Notes: a model not told the origin generated them from the letters alone. A stretch of 64,000 bases of DNA from Saccharopolyspora montiporae (GCF_015209505.1 NZ_JADEYC010000001.1:62001-126000); one strand, 5' to 3'. Positions 17,274-26,784 are shown, numbered from the stretch's first letter. Numbers and translations are program-made.

Positions 17274-18338
17274 GTGAGCCAGGAAAGCCTGCACTTCGGG
17301 ATCTTTTGCCTGACCAACGTCCCGGAATGGAGCACGGAAAGGGAAGCCGTCCACAAGGGGATCGAACAGATCAACCTCGCGGACAAGCTCGGCTTCGAAG
17401 AGGCCTGGGTGGCCGAGCACAACGCCCGTCGCTACGGCATCATCTCCTCCTCCCAGTTGGTCCTGGCGGCGTGCGCCGGCACCACCTCGAGGATCCGGTT
17501 GGGCAGCGGTGTTACCCGGCTGCCGATGAACCACCCACTCAAGCTCGCCGAGGACTTCTCGCTCCTCGACGTGATCAGCAACGGTCGGCTGAACTTCGGC
17601 ATCGGCAAGGCCTACGACCTGCTGGAGTTCCAGTCCTACGACATCGACCCCGACGAGCGGGACGAGCGGTACCAGGAAACCTTCGACATCATCATGCAGG
17701 GCTGGCGGACCGGCGAGATCAAGTACCACGGCAAGCACTTCTCGGTGCCCGGCCGCGGTGAGCAGGCCGAGGAGATCACGCTGATGCCGCGGCCGCTGCA
17801 GCAGCCGCACCCGCCGGTGTTCGTCATGGTTTCCCAGACCGAGGCCTCGCTGCGGGCGGCAGCGCGCCAGGGCTTCGCGTTCGTGCTCGGGCAGATGCCG
17901 ACCTGGGAGGACATGGCCCGGCTGGTCGACATCTACCGGGAAGAGGCCCGCGACGCGGGCTACAGCTACGACGAGATCGACGCCAACGTCGCCCGCTCCT
18001 CCCAGCTCAAAGCGATCCACGTCTCCGACGATCGCGAAACCGCGGCGAAGGAGTACGAGAAGGGGCTGATGTGGTACCTGAGCGTCCTCAGCAACCGCGC
18101 CAAGGTCGGCCTCGGGCTCAATGAGCTCACCTTCCAGCAGTACCTGGACAAGGGCGCCATCCTGTTGGGCTCCTCCGACGACGTCGCCCAGCAGCTCGAG
18201 GACTACAAGAAGGTGACCGGCATCGGCGGGCTCGTGGGCTGGTTCGACGCGGGCAGCCAACCGCAGGAGCAGGTACTGCGCTCGATGACGAAGTTCGCCG
18301 AGGAAGTCCGTCCGCAGCTCACCGGCACGTCCGTCTGA
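17274..18338 (+). CDS. LLM-class flavin-dependent monooxygenase (luciferase-like)
   Basis: A 354-residue TIM-barrel monooxygenase of the bacterial luciferase family. It would use FMNH2 from a separate reductase and O2. N-terminal HFGIFCLTNVPEW, the EAWVAEHNARRYG segment, IRLGSGVTRLPMNHP and GRLNFGIGKAYD are the typical blocks. The GTG at 17274 is preferred over ATG 17259 because the intervening AGGAGG then serves as its ribosome site. A matching flavin reductase is encoded 6 kb downstream. In this context it may perform a Baeyer-Villiger-type or C-C/C-S oxygenation; the reaction is inferred. Confidence 0.9.
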   Translation: MSQESLHFGIFCLTNVPEWSTEREAVHKGIEQINLADKLGFEEAWVAEHNARRYGIISSSQLVLAACAGTTSRIRLGSGVTRLPMNHPLKLAEDFSLLDVISNGRLNFGIGKAYDLLEFQSYDIDPDERDERYQETFDIIMQGWRTGEIKYHGKHFSVPGRGEQAEEITLMPRPLQQPHPPVFVMVSQTEASLRAAARQGFAFVLGQMPTWEDMARLVDIYREEARDAGYSYDEIDANVARSSQLKAIHVSDDRETAAKEYEKGLMWYLSVLSNRAKVGLGLNELTFQQYLDKGAILLGSSDDVAQQLEDYKKVTGIGGLVGWFDAGSQPQEQVLRSMTKFAEEVRPQLTGTSV

Positions 18339-18365
18339 TCGCCGACCGCACAGAGAGGGGGACGC

Positions 18366-19607
18366 ATGGTGGGCAGCTCAGGAGCCGAGGCCATCGAGCC
18401 CAAGGAGATCGTCGAGGCCCTGTTCGGCTTCGTCGACAAGGCGGTGGCGCCGCTGGAGGACAAGCATCGAGACCTGCTGGAGGATCCGGCCAGGATCTTC
18501 GACGAGCGCGGGCTGACGTCACCCGAGTACCAGGACGTCAGCCGTCAGGTACGTGAGCTCTCGGCCGAAGCGGGCTTCTATACCTTGTACGGCGCCGAGG
18601 AACTCGGCGGCGCCAACCTCTCGGCCACCGGGATCGTCGCGGTGCAGGAGGCGATGCACCACAAGTACCGGCCGGATCGCATCCTCGTGCACGAATCCGT
18701 GATCCCCTCACCGTTTACCAACGGCCTCAGCCCGCTGCTGCTCGAACTCAACCCGCAGCTCCTGGCGGAACGCATCGACGCCATCCGGGACGGCGTTGCG
18801 ACGCTGTGCTTCGCGCTCTCGGAGCCGGATGCCGGCTCGGACGTGTTCAACCTCCGGACCAAGGCGAACCCGGTCGAGGGCGGCTGGATGATCAACGGCC
18901 AGAAGCAGTGGATCTCCAACGCCGCGCACGCCTCGCACGCGTTCGTCTTCGCAGTCACCGATCCCGACGCCGTCCGGGAGCGGCGCGGCGGGATCACCTG
19001 CTTCTTCGTCGACACCGACACCGAGGGGTTCTCCGTCGACACCGGGATCCCGATGATGGGCTCGCGCGGCTCGAACGCCACCATCATCTCCCTGACCGAC
19101 GTCCGGGTCTCCCCTCAGCAGATCGTCGGCGAGGAGGGCGCCGCGCTGCGGCTCGCGCTGGGCGGCATCAGCCGTGGCCGCCTCACCATGTCCGCGACCT
19201 GCGTCGGGCTGGCGCGATGGGCGCTGGACATGGCTGTGGAGTACGCGAACGCCCGACGGACCTTCGGCAGGGCCATCGGGGAGCACCAGATGATCCAGGC
19301 GAAGCTCGCCGACATGGCGATGGAGATCTATCTGTGCCACTCCGCGGTGCTCCGGACGGCGGAGATGGTCGACGCCGGCCGGGCCTCGATCAAGGAGACA
19401 TCCATCGTCAAGGCGCGCTGCACCGAGATGGTTGGCAAGGTGCTGGACGAGGCCATCCAGGTCCACGGCGGCCTCGGGCTCACCAACGAGCTCGGTCTCG
19501 AGGCCGGCTACCGGTACGCGCGGATGCTGCGGATTCCGGACGGCACCTCGGAGATCCAGCGGCGCACCATCGCCAAGCGCCTGCTGCGAGGTGACCTGGA
19601 CCTGTGA
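18366..19607 (+). CDS. Acyl-CoA dehydrogenase
   Basis: A 413-residue FAD enzyme that introduces an alpha,beta double bond in an acyl-CoA. CFALSEPDAGSD and the QWISNAAHA segment form the flavin site, RRTFGRAIGEHQ lies in the C-terminal helical domain, and HGGLGLTNELGLE precedes the active site. At the position of the catalytic Glu of medium-chain enzymes (YEGTSQIQ) it has Asp (PDGTSEIQ). AGAGAGGGGG precedes the ATG. Its stop overlaps the next start. It fits beta-oxidation of the product released by the oxygenase and lactonase. Confidence 0.9.
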   Translation: MVGSSGAEAIEPKEIVEALFGFVDKAVAPLEDKHRDLLEDPARIFDERGLTSPEYQDVSRQVRELSAEAGFYTLYGAEELGGANLSATGIVAVQEAMHHKYRPDRILVHESVIPSPFTNGLSPLLLELNPQLLAERIDAIRDGVATLCFALSEPDAGSDVFNLRTKANPVEGGWMINGQKQWISNAAHASHAFVFAVTDPDAVRERRGGITCFFVDTDTEGFSVDTGIPMMGSRGSNATIISLTDVRVSPQQIVGEEGAALRLALGGISRGRLTMSATCVGLARWALDMAVEYANARRTFGRAIGEHQMIQAKLADMAMEIYLCHSAVLRTAEMVDAGRASIKETSIVKARCTEMVGKVLDEAIQVHGGLGLTNELGLEAGYRYARMLRIPDGTSEIQRRTIAKRLLRGDLDL

Positions 19608-20395
19608 GTAGCCAGGGCTCCTTGATGCTCGTCGACCGCAAGCTCCGCGACGGCGTGCTCTACGTGACACTCAATCGTCCAGAAGCGCTGAACGCACTCA
19701 GCCCAGAGCTGCGTGAGGATCTGCGTGTCGCCCTGCTGGACGCCCATCAGGATGACGACGTCCGCTGCCTGGTGCTGTCCGGCGCCGGCGGGAACTTCTC
19801 CGCCGGCGGCGACGTCACACGGATGGGCCAGAACACCCCGGCCAAAAGCGCGGCCCGGCTCGGCCTTGGTCGCGAGCTGGTCGAGCTGCTGCGCAATATC
19901 CGGGTGCCGACCCTCGCAGCGGCCCGCGGGCACGCCGTCGGCGCCGGCTTCGGACTCGCGATGGGCACCGATGTGATCGTCGCCGAGTCGGGCGCCCGGT
20001 TCCAGTGCGGCTTCATCAAGCGCGGTCTGGCGCCGGACAGCGCAGTCTCCTACCTCCTCGCCCAACAACTCGGCGTGCGAAGGGCGCTGTATTACACGAT
20101 GACCGGCGAGGTCATCGACGCCGCCACCGCGGTCGACCTCGGTATCGCGGCGACACAGTTCTCCAGCGAGGAGTTCGACGACCGTACGCACGAGGTGGCC
20201 CGGCGGCTGGCCGAGGGGCCCACCGCCGCACTGTTCGCCACGCGCAAGGCCGTCCACGCCGCCGCCGATTCCACGTTCGCCCAGACATGGGACTTCGAGG
20301 CCTTCGCCGCGGCCGTGACCTCCTCGACCCACGACCACAAGAACGCCGTGGCCGCGTTCAAGTCCAAGACCCCCGCCCGATTCCAAGGAGAGTGA
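19604..20395 (+). CDS. Enoyl-CoA hydratase/isomerase (first copy)
   Basis: A 263-residue crotonase-fold protein. LNRPEALNALSPELR is the N-terminal signature. The two oxyanion-hole loops are GGNFSAGGDV and ARGHAVGAGFGLAMGTD. The active-site region FIKRGLAPDSAVSYLL has Asp rather than the second hydratase Glu, a pattern seen in PaaG-type isomerases. The GTG start overlaps the acyl-CoA dehydrogenase stop (GTGA), indicating coupling. It may hydrate or isomerise an unsaturated ring-derived acyl-CoA. Confidence 0.88.
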   Translation: MSSQGSLMLVDRKLRDGVLYVTLNRPEALNALSPELREDLRVALLDAHQDDDVRCLVLSGAGGNFSAGGDVTRMGQNTPAKSAARLGLGRELVELLRNIRVPTLAAARGHAVGAGFGLAMGTDVIVAESGARFQCGFIKRGLAPDSAVSYLLAQQLGVRRALYYTMTGEVIDAATAVDLGIAATQFSSEEFDDRTHEVARRLAEGPTAALFATRKAVHAAADSTFAQTWDFEAFAAAVTSSTHDHKNAVAAFKSKTPARFQGE

Positions 20396-20397
20396 CC

Positions 20398-21189
20398 GTG
20401 AGCCTCGTAGATGTGGGCCGCTTCGACGACGACCGGTACGCGGTCGTGACGATGGATCGTCCCGACAAGCTCAACGCCCTCAACAGCGAGTTGCTCGACG
20501 ATCTCTTCGCCGCCCTGGACTCGCTCGCGGAGGACGACGCCATCTCGTCAGTGGTGATCTGCGGCAACGGGGGCAACTTCAGTGCCGGCTACGATGTGGT
20601 CTCGGGGTACACCGCGCCCACCGCGTACCAGGACTGGCGGAAGCTACAGGGCAAGATCGACCGCTGGGAGCAGATCTGGCGGTACCCGAAACCGCTGATC
20701 GCGGCGGTGGAAGGTCACTGCCTGGGCGGCGCGACCATGCTAGTCGCCTGCTGCGACCTCGTCGTCGTCGCCGAGGACGCCAACATCGGCTGGCCGTCGA
20801 TCCCGCTCGGCGGCGGCCTGCTGAGCCCGGTCTCGCTCTGGCACATCGGCATGCGGAAGGCCAAGGAGCTCTCCTACATCGCCGGTAACTCCATGACCGG
20901 CACCGAGGCGGTCGATCTCGGGTGGGCCAACACGAGCGCCCCGAACGGTGAAGCTGCGACCGGGGCGGCGCAGATGGCTCGCCGGGTCGGCAAGACGCCA
21001 CTCGACCTGCTCTACCTGAAGAAGAACGCGCTGAACCGTGTTTTCGACCGCCAGGGCTTCACCGAGGCGCTTCGAGCAGGGGCGGAGTGGGACTCCATCT
21101 CGCACACGGCCGAGTCGATCGACGAGGTCAAGGACCAGATGCGCGACCTCGGGTTCAAGGGCGCGATCAAACACTTCACCCAGGACTGA
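20398..21189 (+). CDS. Enoyl-CoA hydratase/isomerase (second copy)
   Basis: A 263-residue crotonase paralogue of the preceding gene but strongly diverged. TMDRPDKLNALNSELLDDL and GNGGNFSAGYDVVSG give the first oxyanion loop, EGHCLGGATMLVACCDL the second. Around the usual Glu pair the sequence is IGWPSIPLGGGLLSP with no carboxylate, so it may be a non-hydratase member. The GTG at 20398 follows AAGGAG and lies two bases after the previous stop. Two dissimilar crotonases in a row suggest two chemically different steps, for example isomerisation or C-C hydrolysis plus hydration. Confidence 0.87.
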   Translation: MSLVDVGRFDDDRYAVVTMDRPDKLNALNSELLDDLFAALDSLAEDDAISSVVICGNGGNFSAGYDVVSGYTAPTAYQDWRKLQGKIDRWEQIWRYPKPLIAAVEGHCLGGATMLVACCDLVVVAEDANIGWPSIPLGGGLLSPVSLWHIGMRKAKELSYIAGNSMTGTEAVDLGWANTSAPNGEAATGAAQMARRVGKTPLDLLYLKKNALNRVFDRQGFTEALRAGAEWDSISHTAESIDEVKDQMRDLGFKGAIKHFTQD

Positions 21190-21224
21190 GGTCCGGCACG
21201 GGCAGAATGCAAAGGAGCACGCGC

Positions 21225-22511
21225 ATGGGTGCGGAGTGGAGGAAGGTCGCCGTCAGTGTCGCTGCGGTGCTCGCCACGGTGGCCGTCTCGGGATGCAGCA
21301 AGGCCGACAGCGCGGGCGTGGACAACTCCGGCGGAAAGGGACTGCCACCCGGGGCGACGAAGGCCCAGTACCAGGCGGCGTTCGAGGACGTCGAGCCGAT
21401 CGAGCTCTCCTTCCAGGTGGCCTCGTCGAACCCGGAGGCCTATTCATCGATGCGTGACGTGGAGTTCGCCCAGTCGCTGGAGGAATGGTCCAACGGCAAG
21501 ATCGACGTGCAGATCCACTACGCCGGTGCGATCACGGAGCCCACCGAGACGCCCGATGCGCTCGTGGACGGCCGGCTGGATCTCGCGCACTACTACACCA
21601 CCTACGAACCCAACGAGATGCCCGCGTTCGTCGACCTGAGCGACTCGATGGTCCAGGTCCCCAGTACGCCACTGGTCGGCGAACTCGTGCTCCACGCCGC
21701 CTTCCAGGAGATGGTGTTCCGCACCCCCGAGATCATCGAGGAGTTCGAGGACCGGGGCATGCACGTGCTGGCCCCGGCGAGCTCCTTCGGCGTGACCGAG
21801 ATGATCTGCAACTCCGAACGCGGTTCGCTGGCGGACCTCGAGAACGCCCAGATCCGTGGCAACGCACACGCTCACGAGACCGAGATCGATGCGCTGGGAG
21901 GCACGATCTCCTCCGTCGAGCTGGCCGAAGGGTACGAGGCGTTCCAGCGCGGAGTGCTGGACTGCTCGCTGCAGGCACCGGCCACGGCGGAGTCGGCGGG
22001 CTGGCTCGATGCAGCGCCGCACGTGTACTTCCCGCGGAGCCAGGGGTTCGCCCCCGGGCCCGGCAGTCTGGTGGCGGGTGCCTCCTGGGATCAGCTTCCG
22101 CTCGTCGCTCAGCAGTTGATGTCGGACCGGATGAAGGAGTACATGTCGGCGGAGCTGTACGGCGCCTTGCAGTCGATCGACGACACCGTCGTCGAGACGG
22201 CCGAGAACGGCGGGTCGGCGCAGTACCTCGACGCCGAGTCGGAGGCCGCGCTGAGTAGGGCGAACGAGGATCTGCTCGCCGACGTCGAAAACTCGCCGGT
22301 GCTTGCCGGCGAAGCACTCAACGCGGACGTCGCCGAGTCCATTCACAAGTGGACCGCGATCACCGATCAGCTTGGCTACACCGAGGATGGAGACGTCGCG
22401 AACTTCGACGACTGGTATCAGGGCTCGGCGAAGTTCGAGGACCGCTCCTACCTGGAGCCGATCACCAACCGTCTCCACGAAGAGGCCTTCCTCCCCGAGC
22501 GACCCCGCTGA
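21225..22511 (+). CDS. dctP: TRAP transporter solute-binding lipoprotein (DctP family)
   Basis: A 428-residue extracytoplasmic binding protein. A short positive N-terminus (WRKVAVSV), a hydrophobic stretch and the lipobox VSGC mark a lipoprotein. The DctP fold is seen from about residue 60, with the family segment GNAHAHETEIDALGG in place of the usual R(V/I)x-substrate helix. The ATG at 21225 follows AAAGGAG. TRAP systems import carboxylates using sodium or proton gradients. The matching membrane subunits are on the opposite strand at 28654-30717, inside the same cluster. Confidence 0.88.
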   Translation: MGAEWRKVAVSVAAVLATVAVSGCSKADSAGVDNSGGKGLPPGATKAQYQAAFEDVEPIELSFQVASSNPEAYSSMRDVEFAQSLEEWSNGKIDVQIHYAGAITEPTETPDALVDGRLDLAHYYTTYEPNEMPAFVDLSDSMVQVPSTPLVGELVLHAAFQEMVFRTPEIIEEFEDRGMHVLAPASSFGVTEMICNSERGSLADLENAQIRGNAHAHETEIDALGGTISSVELAEGYEAFQRGVLDCSLQAPATAESAGWLDAAPHVYFPRSQGFAPGPGSLVAGASWDQLPLVAQQLMSDRMKEYMSAELYGALQSIDDTVVETAENGGSAQYLDAESEAALSRANEDLLADVENSPVLAGEALNADVAESIHKWTAITDQLGYTEDGDVANFDDWYQGSAKFEDRSYLEPITNRLHEEAFLPERPR

Positions 22512-22539
22512 CCGGCGGGTTCCGGCAAGGAGCAGTCAG

Positions 22540-23517
22540 ATGATTCCGACCCTCACCGGCACCGTGGCCGAGGACGCGCTGGGGCGCGTGCTGATGCATG
22601 AGCACGTGTTCGTCCTCAACGCCGAGCTGATGATCAACTACCCGGCGATGTTCCCCGAGGACGCCATGGTGGAGCGTGCCGTCACGGTGCTCAAAGAGGT
22701 CCAGGCCACCGGCATCGACACCTACGTCGACCTCTCAGTGATGGGCACCGGGCGCAACGTGCCTGTCCTTCACCGGATCGCCGAGCAGGTCGACCTCAAG
22801 ATCTTGCTGGCCACGGGCTGGTACACCTACCACGAGGCACCGGTCTTCGCGCAGCTCAACGGCCCGGGACGCCTCTTCGACGGCCCGGACCCCCTGGCCG
22901 AGATGTTCATCCAGGACATCCGGCACGGCATCGGCCAGACTGGAGTGCGCGCGGCCGTGCTCAAGTGCTCGGCGGACAAGTACGGCATGACCGACGGCGT
23001 CATGAACGTCATGCAAGCCGTGGCCGACGCACACCTGGAGACCGAAGCCCCGATCTTCACCCACTCCGACCCCGGCAACGGGACCGGCCTCGCGCAACAG
23101 GACTACTTCGAGTCCCGCGGCGTCGACCTCACTGGGGTGGTCGTGGGCCACTGCGGGGACACCGACGACCTCGATGTCCTACGGAGGATCGCGGACCGCG
23201 GCTCGGTGCTCGGCATGGACCGGTTCGGGCTCGAGTCCCGGCTGCCCTACGAGGCGCGAGTGGAGGCGGTGGTGCGGATGTGCGCCCTCGGCTACGCCGA
23301 CCGGATGGTCATCTCCACCGACTCCTCGGTGTTCAGCATGAACTTCCCCGACGCCCATCGCCGTGATCACCTGCCGTTGTGGGACGCCCGGTCCGTTATG
23401 CCCCGCGTCGTCGCCGACCTGCGCGCGGGTGGCGTCGGCGAGGACGATATCGATCAGATGATGCAGCACAATCCGGCCCGCATCTTGGGGTCTGCGAGCC
23501 GGCGAGAGGATGCATGA
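22540..23517 (+). CDS. Phosphotriesterase-family metal hydrolase (probable lactonase)
   Basis: A 325-residue binuclear-metal TIM-barrel hydrolase. Metal ligands are visible in order: HEH at the N-terminus, the probable carbamylated Lys in VLKCSADK, His in FTHSDPG, His in VVGHCGDTDD, and Asp in ISTDSSVFS. Most natural members of the family are lactonases rather than phosphotriesterases, and that suits a pathway with a flavin monooxygenase. The ATG at 22540 follows AAGGAG. The stop overlaps the next start (ATGA). Confidence 0.88.
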   Translation: MIPTLTGTVAEDALGRVLMHEHVFVLNAELMINYPAMFPEDAMVERAVTVLKEVQATGIDTYVDLSVMGTGRNVPVLHRIAEQVDLKILLATGWYTYHEAPVFAQLNGPGRLFDGPDPLAEMFIQDIRHGIGQTGVRAAVLKCSADKYGMTDGVMNVMQAVADAHLETEAPIFTHSDPGNGTGLAQQDYFESRGVDLTGVVVGHCGDTDDLDVLRRIADRGSVLGMDRFGLESRLPYEARVEAVVRMCALGYADRMVISTDSSVFSMNFPDAHRRDHLPLWDARSVMPRVVADLRAGGVGEDDIDQMMQHNPARILGSASRREDA

Positions 23518-24692
23518 TCATGCACGTCTTCGATTCGAACACCTTCCGGCGAGTGCTCGGCTCGTTCCCGACCGGCGTCGTGGTCATCACCGCGACCGGC
23601 AGCGACGGCGAGGCCCTGGCGATGACGGTCGGGTCGTTCATGTCGGTGTCCCTGGATCCACCGCTGGTTGGCTTCCTGCCCAGCAAGACCTCGTCGTCGT
23701 GGGCCGCGATCCGTGCGAGCGGCAAGCGATTCGGGGTCAACGTGCTGAGCAACACCCAGGAGGACGTCTGCCGCGCGGTCGCCAAGCGGAAGACGGACAA
23801 GCTGGTCGACTTCGAGTGGTCCCGCACCGAGTACGGCACGCCGAAGCTGGCCGAGAGCATCGCCTTCATCGACTGCGAGACCGAGAGCGTCTACGACGGC
23901 GGCGACCACGAGATCGTGATCGGTCGGGTGCTCGCGCTCGAGAGCATGAAGACCACCTTGCCGCTGCTGTTCTTCCGGGGTGGGTACGGCTCGTTCCGCC
24001 CGGGCTCGATGGCCGTGGAGTCCGGCATCCCCGGCGCCCGGCTGGCGGAGCTCGACGTCGTGCGGCCCCACTTGGAACGGCTCTCGCGCCACCTCTCCCT
24101 CGAGGTCACCGCGATGTGCCGGATCGACGAGAATCTGGTCACGGTCGCTGCGGCCGGCACCTCGAAGCGCTCGGTCAGGCTGCAGCGGGTCGGACGCCAG
24201 GTGCCGTTCATGCCACCGATCGGTGGCGTCTTCGCGGCCTTCGGTGGCCCGGAGGCGGAGACGGAGTGGCTGGACAACGTCCACCACGACTTCGACGGGT
24301 CGGCGCGACAGAGTTACGAGCAGGCGCTGAACCGGGTCCGCGAGGCCGGATTCGCGGTCGGGATCGGGCACGACTCCGGCAAGGCGATCGAGGGGGCCTC
24401 GGTCTCGGCGAACGAAGACGGTTCCCCGCACGAGCGCCGCCGCCTGGCCCGGGTCATCAGCGACGCGTCGGAGGGGTTCAACACCCACGAGCTGCGGCCG
24501 GAGGAGCAGTACGAGTTCCATTCGATGACCGCTCCCGTCTTCGACGCCGACGGCGCGTGCGCGTTCTCGCTGACCGTCTGGGGCGCCCGCGGCACGATCC
24601 CGGGGCCCGACGTCCTCGCCATCGGTGACAAGCTGATCCGCGCGGCCGAGTCCTGCACCGCCGACCTCCAGCGCGCCGGGAGGAGCCGATGA
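23514..24692 (+). CDS. Flavin reductase fused to an IclR-type effector-binding domain
   Basis: A 392-residue fusion. Residues 1-160 form a flavin reductase-like FMN-binding barrel (FRRVLGSFPTGVVVITA, GSFMSVSLDPPLVGFLPSK), which would reduce FMN with NAD(P)H for the LLM oxygenase. Residues about 180-385 match the C-terminal ligand-binding domain of IclR regulators (VPFMPPIGGVFAAFGG, YEQALNRVREAGFAV, SMTAPVFDADG), but without any DNA-binding domain. The attached sensor may make reductase activity depend on substrate, as in the two-domain reductases of p-hydroxyphenylacetate hydroxylases. Overlaps both neighbours by four bases. Confidence 0.87.
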   Translation: MIMHVFDSNTFRRVLGSFPTGVVVITATGSDGEALAMTVGSFMSVSLDPPLVGFLPSKTSSSWAAIRASGKRFGVNVLSNTQEDVCRAVAKRKTDKLVDFEWSRTEYGTPKLAESIAFIDCETESVYDGGDHEIVIGRVLALESMKTTLPLLFFRGGYGSFRPGSMAVESGIPGARLAELDVVRPHLERLSRHLSLEVTAMCRIDENLVTVAAAGTSKRSVRLQRVGRQVPFMPPIGGVFAAFGGPEAETEWLDNVHHDFDGSARQSYEQALNRVREAGFAVGIGHDSGKAIEGASVSANEDGSPHERRRLARVISDASEGFNTHELRPEEQYEFHSMTAPVFDADGACAFSLTVWGARGTIPGPDVLAIGDKLIRAAESCTADLQRAGRSR

Positions 24693-25897
24693 ACGAGATG
24701 ATCCCCGCGGCGCTGTCCTCCTTCCAGGACCTGCTCGTCATCGAGCTCGCCCACATCTACAACGGCCCCTACTGCGGACTCATGTTCGCGCACCTGGGCG
24801 CCGATGTGGTAAAGGTGGAGCCGCTCTCGGGCGAGCGGCTGCGCGGGCGCGCCCGCGGCGATGCCGACCCGCAGGAGTTCATCATGCTGAACTCCAACAA
24901 GAAGAGCGTCGCCCTCGACCTCAAGAGCAAGGAGGGCCACGAGGCGCTGCTGGGTTTGGTGGACGCCGCCGACGTGCTGATCGAGAACTACTCACCCGGC
25001 GCGCTGGAGCGGATGGGGCTGGCGCCCGAGGTCCTGCTGGAGCGGAACCCGCGGCTGATCGTCGCGTCGGGGAAGGGGTATGGCTCCTCGGGACCTTACG
25101 CCGCGATGCCGGCCATGGATCTGACCGTGCAGGCGATGTCCGGCACGATCGCGACGTCCGGCTTATCGGACGGCCCGCCGGTGAAGGCCGGGCCGGCCTT
25201 CACCGACCTCTCCGGCGGCATCCACCTCTTCGGCGCCGCGATGGCGGCGCTGTACGAGCGCGAGCGCACCGGGCATGGCCGGCTGGTCGAGGTCTCGATG
25301 CACGACACCATCTACCCGATGCTCACCTCCGCGTTGAGCGGCCTGTACAACTACCCCGACCGGGACCTCCCCGAGCGCACCGGCAACCGGCACTCCGGGC
25401 TGGCGATGGCGCCCTATAACGTCTACGAGGCGGCCGATGGCTGGTTGGCGATCATCACCACCGCCGACGAGCACTGGACCGGCCTCTGCCGGGCGCTCGA
25501 CCTGGAGCCGCTGCTGGAGGACCCGCGGTTCGCCACCAAGCACCTTCGGGCCGACCACATGGAGGATCTGGACGCCGCGATCAGCGCAGTGACGGCCACG
25601 CTCACCCGCGATGCGATCGTCGAGCGGCTCGAGGCGCACCGGGTCCCATGCGCGCCGGTGAAGGGACTCCGGGAAGTCGACAACGATCCGCACCTGATTG
25701 CGCGAGGCATGATCCGCTACATCGACCATCCCAATAACGGGCGGGTGCCGACCGTCGGAAATCCGCTGCGGGTCTCCCCCGAGGTCGGCACGGCGCCCCT
25801 GACCCACGCGCCCACGATCGGTCAGGATCAGGCCGAGGTGCTCGGCAGGATCCTCGGGATGTCCGCCGAGGCCGCCGAGCGCCTCAGGAAACCATGA
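24689..25897 (+). CDS. CaiB/BaiF family CoA transferase (class III)
   Basis: A 402-residue family III CoA transferase that moves CoA between carboxylic acids. The N-terminal VIELAHIYNGPYCGLMFAHL and ADVVKVEPLSGERLRG blocks bind CoA. The catalytic Asp lies in PAMDLTVQAMSG. DVLIENYSPGALERMGL and the C-terminal HRVPCAPVK segment are also typical, and length is normal. It overlaps the flavin reductase stop (ATGA). It likely activates the ring-opened acid for the acyl-CoA dehydrogenase and crotonases encoded upstream. Confidence 0.92.
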   Translation: MNEMIPAALSSFQDLLVIELAHIYNGPYCGLMFAHLGADVVKVEPLSGERLRGRARGDADPQEFIMLNSNKKSVALDLKSKEGHEALLGLVDAADVLIENYSPGALERMGLAPEVLLERNPRLIVASGKGYGSSGPYAAMPAMDLTVQAMSGTIATSGLSDGPPVKAGPAFTDLSGGIHLFGAAMAALYERERTGHGRLVEVSMHDTIYPMLTSALSGLYNYPDRDLPERTGNRHSGLAMAPYNVYEAADGWLAIITTADEHWTGLCRALDLEPLLEDPRFATKHLRADHMEDLDAAISAVTATLTRDAIVERLEAHRVPCAPVKGLREVDNDPHLIARGMIRYIDHPNNGRVPTVGNPLRVSPEVGTAPLTHAPTIGQDQAEVLGRILGMSAEAAERLRKP

Positions 25898-25954
25898 TGA
25901 CCAGCGTGCCTACCGAACCCGAGCTCTCTGGCCCATATAGTGAAAGGACGGAAC

Positions 25955-26704
25955 GTGACCACATCCGTCGCCCCTCCGAGTCCGGTTAGGAGCCAGTCGC
26001 CTGTGAGGTTCCCCGCGGCGGTGGACGCCGACATCGAGGACATCACACGGGCCTTGGGCGTGTGGAGCGGCGTGGTTTCCGAGTCGGAGCCCAAGAACAA
26101 GCGCGGCGTTCGTACGCGTCAGCACCTGCTGGACTCCGCCGCGGCCACCTTTGTCCGGCTCGGCTATGTGAACTGTGCGGTCGAGGACATCCTGCAGGAG
26201 GCGGATGTCTCGCGCGGGACCTTCTACTCCCACTTCAAAAGCAAGAAGGCGATCTTCGCAGCCGTCATCACCTGCTCCCTCGAATCCCGGATGAAGAGCA
26301 CCGACGTCTCCGATTCCGAGGAGCCCCTCGTGCGTGGCCGGGTCGAGGAATCCGTCCGACGGTTCCTCGATTCCTATTGGCGCACCCGCGGCCTGTCCCA
26401 GGTGATCGAGCAGGTGGCTAACCACGACCCGTCCTTCCGCGAGATCCGGCTGATCATCCGGGACAGCTTCGCCAAGCGGATCGCGAAGGGGATCCGCCGG
26501 CAACAGGCCCGTGGCATCGCGGACCCCGCAGTCGACCCGGCCGAGGCCGGGCTCGCACTCGTCTCGATGTTGACCAACTATGCGCACACCGAACTCGGGT
26601 GGCGTCAGCGACAACCGAGTGAAGAGATGGTCGAGCTCCTGACCCGTTTTTGGGTGCACGGCATCGGGCTCGACGAGGATGCGCCGGTCCAGCCCGATGA
26701 TTGA
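25955..26704 (+). CDS. TetR family transcriptional regulator
   Basis: A 249-residue regulator with an unusual ~45-residue N-terminal extension before the helix-turn-helix. The DNA-binding part reads TRQHLLDSAAATFVRLGYVN and DILQEADVSRGTFYSHFKSK; a variable ligand domain follows. The GTG at 25955 is chosen for the AAAGGACGG just upstream. TATAGT at 25936-25941 could be its -10 box. It likely controls the cluster through the inverted repeats at 17199 and 31626. Confidence 0.88.
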   Translation: MTTSVAPPSPVRSQSPVRFPAAVDADIEDITRALGVWSGVVSESEPKNKRGVRTRQHLLDSAAATFVRLGYVNCAVEDILQEADVSRGTFYSHFKSKKAIFAAVITCSLESRMKSTDVSDSEEPLVRGRVEESVRRFLDSYWRTRGLSQVIEQVANHDPSFREIRLIIRDSFAKRIAKGIRRQQARGIADPAVDPAEAGLALVSMLTNYAHTELGWRQRQPSEEMVELLTRFWVHGIGLDEDAPVQPDD

Positions 26705-26784
26705 CCTCGACCCCTGGGCAACCCTGCCGGCACCCGAGCTCGATTCGGCACGGTTCAGCGATTCACAGTCAAGGAGTGCTCGAT

